This document shows positions 1 through 5,423 of a DNA stretch of 5,442 bases, in pieces. Position 1 is the stretch's first letter, and every line of letters starts with the position of its first letter. Position numbers and translations under genes: made by a program. Source of the stretch: JANPJV01 sp031425695 (GTDB lineage: Bacteria > Pseudomonadota > Gammaproteobacteria > Xanthomonadales > SZUA-5). The stretch covers positions 1 to 5,442 of the forward strand of contig JANPJV010000190.1 of assembly GCA_031425695.1 (NCBI GenBank), in the 5' to 3' direction. Under the pieces are notes generated by a model, which saw only the letters and a program-made list of their open reading frames with translations, searched no databases and was not told the origin of the DNA.

Positions 1-47
1 GGCGCTTCTTGACTGCCAAACTGGAGAAAGCGTCCGCGCATAGCGCA

Positions 48-163
48 GACCCACCACCAGCAAGAGCAGAGCCCGCACCAACGAACCCAGACCCACCACC
101 AGCAAGAGCAGAGCCCGCACCAACGAACCCAGGCCCACCACCGGCAAGAGCAGGCCCACCACC
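48..163. repeat. 42-bp tandem repeat (about 2.5 copies)
   Basis: Two identical 42-bp units lie at 48-89 and 90-131. A diverged partial unit (132-152) follows, and then a further GGCCCACCACC at 153-163. Each 42-bp unit looks like a dimer of two diverged 21-bp halves (13 of 21 positions agree), and the last partial copy steps by 21 bp. A frame from TTG at 9 to 212 reads through it as a Pro/Ala-rich peptide with a seven-residue half-unit. Its codons are A-ending (CCA, GCA, AGA), unlike the G/C-ending codons of the real genes, so I treat it as a non-coding minisatellite rather than a gene. It could still be the edge of something cut off by the window. Confidence 0.75.
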
Positions 164-550
164 CGACCACAAGCACCACGATTCGAAAATGAACACGCGC
201 AACGGGCACTAGCCCTGCGCTTCCCGGACAGGTGACACTCTCACTCCATTCGAGTAAAGTGCCCGGCGTTCAGACCGACATAAAGCTTTTCAGCAGGTTG
301 CAATGCAGCCGGCCAGGCCTGGGGAGATCCCCGCAGCCTCGGCCCTCGCGATGGCGACCGACCGCTGGGCACCCTTGAGGCAACGTCCGCATTCGTTCAT
401 TGACCTGATGGTCATTGAGTCTGGCGATTCGTGCATGCCTTGCTCCATTCGTACTGTTTGCTTTCCTGGCGACACGCCTGGACTTCCAGCGAAGTCGTAT
501 GGGTCATGGACAGGTCCGCTGCAGCGTGCCGTGTGCACGGACACCCTGGT
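164..550. other. Intergenic stretch with no recognisable gene
   Basis: Short frames cross this stretch on both strands, but none has a family signature, a convincing ribosome binding site or host-like codon use. It is less GC-rich than the genes. No RNA gene and no convincing sigma-70 promoter is seen. TTGACC at 400-405 resembles a -35 box but lacks a matching -10 at the right distance. The promoter of the downstream gene probably lies between here and about 650. Confidence 0.5.
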
Positions 551-556
551 CGAAAG

Positions 557-619
557 GCTTCACCCCGCGAAGCGAGAGCTTCACCCGAGATGCGAAAAGC
601 TTCACCGGCATAGCGCATC
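557..619. repeat. 21-bp tandem repeat, three diverged copies
   Basis: The octamer GCTTCACC begins at 557, 578 and 599, exactly 21 bp apart. Each unit continues with a variable part resembling CGAGATGCGAAAA. A partial copy of the unit end (CGAAAG, 551-556) precedes the array. The array ends about 50 bp before the ATG at 671, so it may lie in the 5' leader or promoter region of the helicase-like gene. The period of 21 bp is two helical turns or seven codons. The third copy shares the 10-mer GCATAGCGCA with positions 38-47, beside the other tandem array. Whether the array is regulatory or just a minisatellite cannot be told from sequence alone. Confidence 0.7.
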
Positions 620-653
620 TCTATCGATGTGTGGACCGCACGCGCGGTATCAA

Positions 654-659
654 ACGGAG
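654..659 (+). promoter_or_regulatory. Probable ribosome binding site of the helicase-like gene
   Basis: ACGGAG lies 11 bases before the ATG at 671 and is the only purine-rich Shine-Dalgarno-like sequence near the gene start. It favours ATG 671 over the in-frame GTG at 629, which would place this motif inside the coding sequence. Confidence 0.45.
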
Positions 660-670
660 TTTTCCAATAC

Positions 671-2743
671 ATGAGTTCCGACAAGCTCGGGCATTCGCCA
701 GCGTCCCTGTACGCCACTGCCCCGGAGGGCGGCACCGAGCCGGTGCCCGCCGAGACTCCAGAGATCGCGCCCCCTCCGGCGCAGCTGCAGCTGCATTTGA
801 GCCCGCGTCCGGCTCCGCGAACGTCGAAGCCGCGCGCCACTGCAGACGGCGCCACCCCGGCTCCTCGCAAGCGCCGTGCGAGTGCACCCGCTAAGGCGCT
901 CGATGGGGCGGCAGTTGCGCAGGATCCAGTGGCAGCTCCGCCGGAGCCGAGCGCACTGATGGTCACGGGTGACGCACCGTTGCCCGAATCGCCGGCGGCA
1001 CCCAGCCACGCGGTCGAAGAAACACCGGTCGAACTGCGAGCAGCCGACTTGGTCGAAGCGCCATCCCAATCGATCCCGGAAGCAGACCCCAGCCCGCGCG
1101 CCGCCGTGGTCATCGCGCCGCCCGCTTCCGAACCCGCGGACCCGTCGCCCTCGCTGCTTGCCCTTGACGCGCCGACGCCCACCGAAGCCACGGTGTCCGA
1201 GCAGATGACTTCAGCGCTGCCGGTTCCCGAGCCGACGCCAGCGCTGGTTCGCGAGCCGGTGATGTTGAATGTCCAGCAACGCATCTACGTGGTCGCCCTC
1301 GGTCGCAAGCGTGAAGCCCTGCAACATCTGCTGAGCACTGAAGTCCCGGTGCAGACACTGGTGTTCACCCGCACCAAGCACGGCGCCGACAAGATCTCGC
1401 GCTTCCTCGAGCGGGTCGGTTTCAAGGCCGCTGCGATCCATGGCGACAAGAGCCATGGCGCCCGCAGCCGCGCGCTCGCAGGCTTCAAGGCCGGCGACAT
1501 CTCGCTGCTGGTGGCCACCGACATCGCTGCGCGGGCGCTCGATCTCGATGCCCTGCCGGTCGTGGTCAACTATGACCTGCCGCATATTCCCGACGACTAC
1601 GTGCAGCGCCTGCTGCGAGTCGCCCAGGCGCCCGTTCCCGGGCGTGCCTTGTCGATCATCACGCAGGAAGAATCGCCGCAATACCGTGCTGTTCGCGCCC
1701 TCGTGGCCGATGACATCGAACTGCAGAGCCTGGCCGGATTCGAGGCGGCCGAAGCCTTCGATCCGGATCGTGATCCGCCGCAGCGCGCCGACAATGAAGA
1801 GCGCAGCGAGACCCCCGCCGCCCGCCCGCCAGTCCAGCAGCAGCCAGCGCGCCCGCCACGCCAGCCCAATGCACCCGGCGGTCGCCGCGAGCGTGGTCGT
1901 CAAGAGCGCGCGGCACGCATGGCCCAGCCGGCCGCAGCTGAACTGCTGCCTGGAGCCGAGCCGGTCGTGCTCGCTGAAGGGGCGGCGGTGGTCGCCCCGG
2001 TCGCGCGTCCAGAACGAGTGGCGCGCCCGGAGCGCGGTCCGCGCCCGGAGCGCCCGGCCCAGCCGTCGCGCGGTCCACGGCCCGAGCGCAAGGCGCGCCC
2101 CGAGCGTGGTTCACGCCCGGAGCGTGGGCGCCACGGGGAACGCGTGCAGGTCATGCGCGGCGACGAACAGCCGTTTGGTCCGGAGCCCGTGTTCCCGGAC
2201 GACGAACAGAATTTCGGCGACGATCCGAGCAACGCGGTCGACTTCTCGGAGGTCGAAGGCCGCATCGAGCGTGGCAATTCGGCGCTGCCGCAGCCGGCTC
2301 TGCGGCAGCCCGACGGCGACAATCGTCGCCGCCGCCGCAATGGTCGGCCCGACCCGTTTGCACCGTTCACACCGATCGAGGGCAATGAGGACCAGGCAAA
2401 CATCTGGGACGAGCGGCAGCCTGACGATTATCGGGATCAATGGAGCGTGCTCGGCCCGACCGCCGGACGCCCGGCGTGGACCTACGCCGATCAAGGCCAG
2501 CTGCCGGTCGGTGAGCCGAAGATCCGCTCGGACGCACAACCGCGTGTCGATCCCGGTGCCATCTTCGCCAAGCCCGAGCGCGGCGGAGAACGTGGCGGCG
2601 AACGTCCGAGTGAACGAAGCGAACGCCGGCCCGGCGGTCCCCGAGCGCGCGCAGGCCAGCCGCGCCAAGGCCAGCCGCGCGGCGGTCAACCACGCCAGGG
2701 CCAGCCCCGCCACGGCCGACCCAAGCGCGCCGACGGGCGTTGA
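671..2743 (+). CDS. RecA2-only, RhlE-like degenerate DEAD-box helicase protein with long disordered tails
   Basis: The predicted protein has 690 residues. Residues 1-195 are Pro/Ala/Glu-rich and probably disordered. Residues about 200-345 match the C-terminal RecA-like domain of RhlE-type RNA helicases: motif IV region TLVFTRTKHGA (229-239), HGDKSHGAR (257-265), VATDIAARALDLD (281-293), and the closing GFE...DPDRDPP segment typical of RhlE. The first RecA domain (Q motif, Walker A, DEAD, SAT) is absent, and the upstream DNA does not encode it. Key positions of the remaining domain are changed. The QxxR glutamine is His262. The motif V glycine is Ala289. Motif VI HRxGRxGR reads QRLLRVAQ (312-319), so the last Arg is lost while R313 and R316 remain. 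The tail (about 370-690) is Arg-rich, with RPER repeats, RRRRR (552-556), GGERGGER and GQPR repeats, and suits RNA binding. Unaided unwinding or ATP hydrolysis is therefore unlikely. I infer an RNA-binding or helicase-partner role. The start at ATG 671 is preferred over GTG 629. Confidence 0.8.
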   Translation: MSSDKLGHSPASLYATAPEGGTEPVPAETPEIAPPPAQLQLHLSPRPAPRTSKPRATADGATPAPRKRRASAPAKALDGAAVAQDPVAAPPEPSALMVTGDAPLPESPAAPSHAVEETPVELRAADLVEAPSQSIPEADPSPRAAVVIAPPASEPADPSPSLLALDAPTPTEATVSEQMTSALPVPEPTPALVREPVMLNVQQRIYVVALGRKREALQHLLSTEVPVQTLVFTRTKHGADKISRFLERVGFKAAAIHGDKSHGARSRALAGFKAGDISLLVATDIAARALDLDALPVVVNYDLPHIPDDYVQRLLRVAQAPVPGRALSIITQEESPQYRAVRALVADDIELQSLAGFEAAEAFDPDRDPPQRADNEERSETPAARPPVQQQPARPPRQPNAPGGRRERGRQERAARMAQPAAAELLPGAEPVVLAEGAAVVAPVARPERVARPERGPRPERPAQPSRGPRPERKARPERGSRPERGRHGERVQVMRGDEQPFGPEPVFPDDEQNFGDDPSNAVDFSEVEGRIERGNSALPQPALRQPDGDNRRRRRNGRPDPFAPFTPIEGNEDQANIWDERQPDDYRDQWSVLGPTAGRPAWTYADQGQLPVGEPKIRSDAQPRVDPGAIFAKPERGGERGGERPSERSERRPGGPRARAGQPRQGQPRGGQPRQGQPRHGRPKRADGR
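2006..2125 (+). repeat. RPER-coding repeat within the helicase-like gene
   Basis: The array encodes residues 446-485. RPER starts at residues 446, 452, 458, 470, 476 and 482, so the period is six residues (18 bp), with one degenerate unit (QPSR, 464-467) in the middle. It alternates Arg and Glu, giving a charge-patterned, probably unstructured segment. Codons vary between copies (CGT CCA GAA CGA, CGC CCG GAG CGC), which suggests the array is old or kept at the protein level rather than newly expanded. Confidence 0.8.
2654..2713 (+). repeat. GQPR-coding 15-bp repeat at the C-terminus of the helicase-like gene
   Basis: Four 15-bp units beginning GGCCAGCC (the third is GGTCAACC) encode GQPR plus one variable residue (Q, G, Q, H) from residue 662. 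They end just before the basic terminus GRPKRADGR. Such Gly/Gln/Arg-rich tails occur on RNA-binding proteins and helicases. No specific partner can be named. Confidence 0.75.
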
Positions 2744-2759
2744 TCTCAAGAGCGGTGTC

Positions 2760-2835
2760 GGTTATCGGTTTCGGTAAAGATAAGCGCCGCCTTCAGCTCT
2801 GCTGTTTCCGAAACCGGCAACCGAAACTGAAAACC
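2760..2835. repeat. Intergenic inverted repeat (CGGTTTCGG core)
   Basis: The left arm 2760-2778 pairs with the right arm 2805-2822. The central nine bases are perfect (CGGTTTCGG 2766-2774 against CCGAAACCG 2808-2816), and flanking GGTT/AACC and AAA/TTT also pair, around a 26-base loop. A third related copy, CCGAAACTGAAAACC (2821-2835), follows directly in the orientation of the right arm. It lies between the stop of the helicase-like gene (2741-2743) and the Nudix start (2845). No T-run follows, so a classical intrinsic terminator is not supported. It may be a transcript-end hairpin or a dispersed intergenic repeat. Confidence 0.6.
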
Positions 2836-2844
2836 GCTCTCCCC

Positions 2845-3333
2845 ATGCCCTACACCCCCATCCTCGCGACCCTCGGCTATGTGGTCACGCCGGACCGCAG
2901 CAAGGTCCTGCTGGTGCATCGCAATGCGCGACCCGGGGATGCGCATCTCGGCAAGTACAACGGCCTTGGCGGCAAGCTCGAAGCGGACGAGGATGTGGTC
3001 GCGGGCATGCGTCGCGAGATCCGCGAGGAAGCGCAGCTCGAATGTGCCACGCTGCAGCTGCGCGGCACCATTTCCTGGCCGGGATTCGGCAAGCAGGGGG
3101 AAGACTGGTTCGGCTTCCTGTTTCTGATCACCGAGTTCTCCGGGACGGCGCCGCCGGCCAATCCCGAAGGCAGCCTCGAGTGGGTCCCGCTGGAACGCAT
3201 CTACGAGCTGCCCCTGTGGGAGGGCGACCGGCTGTTCCTGCCGCTCGTCTTCGACACCGACCCGCGCGCCTTCCACGGCGTCATGCCCTACCGCGACGGC
3301 CGCATGCAATCGTGGTCGTTCACGCGCATCTGA
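2845..3333 (+). CDS. MTH1-like Nudix hydrolase (probable oxidised-purine nucleotide diphosphatase)
   Basis: The protein has 162 residues, close to the usual length for the family. The Nudix box spans residues 43-65: G43, E49, R57-E58, and E61-E62, which should bind the catalytic metal. The conserved Gly near the end of the box is Gln64. Overall order resembles human MTH1: N39-G-L-G-G-K44 corresponds to MTH1 WNGFGGK, LWEGD (W125, D128) falls where MTH1 has its WPDD substrate-contact segment, and the C-terminal FHG motif is also shared. Enzymes of this type hydrolyse 8-oxo-dGTP or related oxidised nucleotides to monophosphates, cleaning the nucleotide pool; the exact substrate here is inferred. 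ATG 2845 is chosen because the fold begins immediately after it (PYTPILATLGYVV). The longer frame from TTG 2740 would run through the inverted repeat. No strong ribosome binding site precedes ATG 2845. Confidence 0.88.
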   Translation: MPYTPILATLGYVVTPDRSKVLLVHRNARPGDAHLGKYNGLGGKLEADEDVVAGMRREIREEAQLECATLQLRGTISWPGFGKQGEDWFGFLFLITEFSGTAPPANPEGSLEWVPLERIYELPLWEGDRLFLPLVFDTDPRAFHGVMPYRDGRMQSWSFTRI

Positions 3334-3343
3334 GCGAACTCCG

Positions 3344-3441
3344 TCGTAGGTCATGTTGCCCGCGCAGCGGGCTACTTGACGCTCTCGCTTCAGATCCGAA
3401 GCTGTCAAGTAGCCCGCTAGCGCGGGCAACATGACCTACGA
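3344..3441. repeat. Long palindrome: GTAG-type REP pair in inverted orientation
   Basis: The left arm 3344-3380 and right arm 3404-3441 are complementary over 37 base pairs with a single bulged base (A3419). The 23-base loop itself contains GCTTC/GAAGC (3387-3391, 3398-3402). Each arm holds its own small hairpin: GCCCGC/GCGGGC at 3358-3363/3367-3372 and at 3412-3417/3422-3427. GTAG tetranucleotides sit at the outer ends (3346-3349, and its complement CTAC 3436-3439) and again at the inner ends (GTAG 3409-3412, CTAC 3372-3375) beside the stems. A GTAG followed by a palindrome is the known hallmark of REP sequences mobilised by RAYT transposases, including the SMAG repeats of Stenotrophomonas. 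It starts 10 bases after the Nudix stop and may also fold at the transcript end. Confidence 0.75.
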
Positions 3442-3517
3442 ACTTTCGCATCCCGCGAGCACGCGGCCCATTGTGCATTTTGTGTAAGGATGGCTCCTTG
3501 TCTCCCGAGCAGATGCC

Positions 3518-4423
3518 ATGAGCCTGCACCGTCTCCGCCTGCCACCGCCAACGCTGGAATCGCTGTTTCCGCCGGTGCGTGGCTATCGTTATTTCGCCGC
3601 TTCGACCAACTGGCCATTTGAGCATTGCGAAGGCGTTGGCTGTGCGCGCCGGCGCTGGTGGCTGGCCGAGCACGCATTGCTGGCCTATGAGGATTGTGCG
3701 GTCATCGCGGCGACGCTCGGTGATCTCGGCTACCGGGTCGAACACTGCACGCAGCCGGACACCAGCGCGTTCGCCTACGCGGCAATCAAGGACGCCGATG
3801 GCGTGCTGGTCTTTCGTGGCACCCAGGCGATGCGACCCGGCGATGCGCCACGCAAGTTCAAGCAGGTGGTGAGCGACTGGATGATCGATGCCGCTTTTGC
3901 ACGCACCGAGGAAGGCGCGGGGCTGGCGCATGGCGGCTTTGCACGTACGCTGGCGGTACTTTGGCCGCAGTTGCAGGCCTTGCTGCCGCAGGCGCAGCGC
4001 TGGTGGGTGACCGGCCACAGCCTGGGTGGTGCGCTCGCGGCGCTGGCGGCACTGCGGGTGGCGCAATCGACACACACGCTAGCAGGGGCCGTCACCTTCG
4101 GACAGCCGCGCACCGGTGATGCCGCGCTGGTGGCAGCGCTAGACCGGCTGCCGCTGGTGCGCGTGGTCAATGCCTGTGACCTGGTGCCCGACCTGCCACC
4201 AAGCGCGCTCGGCTTCGCCCACAGCGATCGGATCGACCACCTCGACGCGCATCGGCGGGCCGGCTACGTGCAGACCCTCAAGCGCCATCTGTTGCGGCTG
4301 CCGCGCAATCTGCGCCACGGTCTCGGCGCACTGACACCGGTCGAGCTCATCGATCACGCGCCGTTGCACTACGCGATCAAGTGCTTCAACCAGGCTTTCG
4401 ATGCCGCGAAGAGCTCGCCGTGA
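3518..4423 (+). CDS. Class 3 (fungal-type) lipase family protein
   Basis: The protein has 301 residues and an alpha/beta-hydrolase fold of the Lipase_3 family, which hydrolyses acylglycerols or other carboxylic esters. Recognisable segments, in order, are VLVFRGTQ (oxyanion region, F99-T102), DWMIDA, GLAHGGF, the nucleophile elbow GHSLGG with Ser168, TFGQPRTGD, VVNACDLVPDLPP with the acid Asp221, and DHAPLHYA near the C-terminus. His280, in the DHxxxxY pattern, is the likeliest catalytic histidine; His284 is an alternative. There is no signal peptide, so it should be cytoplasmic unless delivered by another route. The start is the first in-frame ATG; only a weak GAG (3507-3509) precedes it. 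It overlaps the next hydrolase gene by four bases, implying co-transcription. The natural substrate cannot be read from sequence; storage lipids or membrane-derived esters are possibilities. Confidence 0.9.
   Translation: MSLHRLRLPPPTLESLFPPVRGYRYFAASTNWPFEHCEGVGCARRRWWLAEHALLAYEDCAVIAATLGDLGYRVEHCTQPDTSAFAYAAIKDADGVLVFRGTQAMRPGDAPRKFKQVVSDWMIDAAFARTEEGAGLAHGGFARTLAVLWPQLQALLPQAQRWWVTGHSLGGALAALAALRVAQSTHTLAGAVTFGQPRTGDAALVAALDRLPLVRVVNACDLVPDLPPSALGFAHSDRIDHLDAHRRAGYVQTLKRHLLRLPRNLRHGLGALTPVELIDHAPLHYAIKCFNQAFDAAKSSP
4408..4413 (+). promoter_or_regulatory. Ribosome binding site deciding the GTG start of the alpha/beta hydrolase
   Basis: GAAGAG lies inside the end of the lipase gene, six bases before GTG 4420. 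It supports GTG 4420 over the in-frame GTG at 4381. With 4420 the start codon overlaps the lipase stop as GTGA, a common arrangement for translational coupling. Confidence 0.6.
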
Positions 4424-5388
4424 TCAAGCGCCTCGGCAAGATCCTGTTCCTGCTGCTGGCCATCGCGGTGATCGCGTTGGTTGCCTGGGGCTACAGCGGT
4501 GATCGCACCGTCGCGGAACTGCGTGCGCGCTGGGCACCGGCGCCGTCGGAGTTCAAGCAGATTGACGGTCTCGAGGTGCACCTGCGCGACCAGGGCCCGC
4601 GCGACGATGCGCTGCCCGTCCTGCTCCTCCACGGAACCTCGGCCAGCCTGCATACCTGGGAAGGCTGGGCGCGCGCGATCGCGCAGACGCGTCGCGTGAT
4701 CAGCATCGATCTTCCGGGCTTCGGTCTCACCGGCCCAAATGTCGAACGCGACTACCGAACTGAGCGCTATGTGCGCCATGTGCTTGCCGTGCTCGATCAC
4801 CTGGCGATCAAGCGCGTCGTGCTGGCCGGCAACTCACTCGGCGGCGAAATTGCCTGGCACACCGCGCTGGCCGATCGCGGTCGCGTTGCCGCATTGGTGT
4901 TGGTCGATCCGGCCGGCATGCCACTCGCCGCCAAGTCGATTCCAATCGGCTTTCGGATGGCGGCGAATCCGCTGCTGGCCCCGTTGCTCACCGTGCTCAC
5001 GCCGCGCAGCGTGGTCGCGCAAAGCGTGCGCAGCACATACGGCGATCCAGCCAAGGTGACCGACGCAACGATCGATCGCTATTACGAACTCACGCTCCGG
5101 ACCGGTAACCGCCAGGCCCTGGTCGACCGCTTCAAGCAGATGCGCTTCGGCGACCGCATCGACGGGCTGAAATCCATCGAGATCCCGACGCTGATCCTGT
5201 GGGGCGCGCAGGATCAGTTGATCCCGGTCGACAACGCGCGCCTTTTTGCCGATGCGATTCCGAACAGCGAGGTCGCCATTTTCGAAAACCTCGGCCACAT
5301 CCCGCAGGAAGAAGACCCGCAGCAATCCGTCGCGCCGGTGCTGCGTTTTCTCGAAACCCGCGCCTGTGCAAATTGTGGGGTGCCGTAA
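4420..5388 (+). CDS. Membrane-anchored alpha/beta hydrolase (Abhydrolase_1 family)
   Basis: The protein has 322 residues from GTG 4420. A short basic start (K3, R4, K7) is followed by one hydrophobic segment (about residues 8-24), a signal anchor that would place the catalytic domain on the periplasmic face. The hydrolase core shows LLLHGTSAS (oxyanion hole, H71-G72), DLPGFG (97-102), the nucleophile elbow GNSLGG with Ser139, the acid Asp265 in LWGAQDQLIP, and His293 in NLGHIPQEEDP. The order and spacing fit a complete Abhydrolase_1 enzyme. The GNSLGG elbow with an N-terminal anchor recalls monoacylglycerol-lipase/ABHD6-like and Moraxella-type lipases, but esterase, C-C hydrolase or other activities are not excluded. 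The adjoining class 3 lipase gene makes lipid or ester breakdown the most likely job. The C-terminus (RACANCGVP) ends with two cysteines, possibly a clade-specific tail. Confidence 0.88.
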   Translation: MIKRLGKILFLLLAIAVIALVAWGYSGDRTVAELRARWAPAPSEFKQIDGLEVHLRDQGPRDDALPVLLLHGTSASLHTWEGWARAIAQTRRVISIDLPGFGLTGPNVERDYRTERYVRHVLAVLDHLAIKRVVLAGNSLGGEIAWHTALADRGRVAALVLVDPAGMPLAAKSIPIGFRMAANPLLAPLLTVLTPRSVVAQSVRSTYGDPAKVTDATIDRYYELTLRTGNRQALVDRFKQMRFGDRIDGLKSIEIPTLILWGAQDQLIPVDNARLFADAIPNSEVAIFENLGHIPQEEDPQQSVAPVLRFLETRACANCGVP

Positions 5389-5397
5389 CTTGCACCA

Positions 5398-5423
5398 GTA
5401 GCGGCGGCGCAGGAGCGCCGCCC
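5398..5423 (+). repeat. GTAG-type REP hairpin downstream of the hydrolase operon
   Basis: GTAG (5398-5401) is followed almost at once by a perfect 8-bp stem, GGCGGCGC (5403-5410) and GCGCCGCC (5415-5422), with loop AGGA. This is the layout of GTAG-class REP (SMAG-like) repeats. It begins 10 bases after the stop codon and could also act as a transcript-end hairpin, although no T-run follows. Its partner, if it is one of a pair, would be beyond the right edge. Confidence 0.6.

Noticed and set aside
9..212. 67-codon Pro-rich frame across the 42-bp repeat
   Set aside because: A-ending codons and AGA are atypical for this genome, the start is TTG at the window edge, and the frame stays open simply because the repeat unit is a multiple of three.
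401..414. TGACC-TGAT-GGTCA short inverted repeat as a possible operator
   Set aside because: The arms are only 5 bp, it is 257 bp from the gene start, and no adjacent promoter is identifiable. A palindrome this short is expected by chance.
412..1284. 290-codon open frame on the minus strand
   Set aside because: It is antisense to the Pro/Ala-rich start of the helicase-like gene. Its Ser/Gly/Ala-rich product is what the complement of such codons gives, and no domain or ribosome binding site is seen.
1211..1903. 230-codon minus-strand frame
   Set aside because: It is antisense to the RecA2 region, with no recognisable family and no start context.
2740..2768. TTGATC...TATCGG as a sigma-70 promoter for the Nudix gene
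   Set aside because: The spacing is right but only about half of each hexamer matches, and the second box falls inside the inverted repeat.
1440..2777. 445-codon open frame on the plus strand, overlapping the helicase-like gene in another frame
   Set aside because: The product is an Arg/Ser-rich sequence without domain signatures. Stop codons are rare in alternative frames of this GC-rich, Arg/Pro-rich gene, while the 671-2743 frame carries clear helicase motifs.
3381..3391. 11-mer GCTCTCGCTTC in the palindrome loop shared (inverted) with the 21-bp repeat at 569-579
   Set aside because: Several chance 11-base matches are expected between both strands of a 5.4-kb sequence, and the similarity does not extend.
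2746..3432. 228-codon minus-strand frame opposite the Nudix gene
   Set aside because: The plus strand encodes an unmistakable Nudix box here, and the minus product has no motifs.
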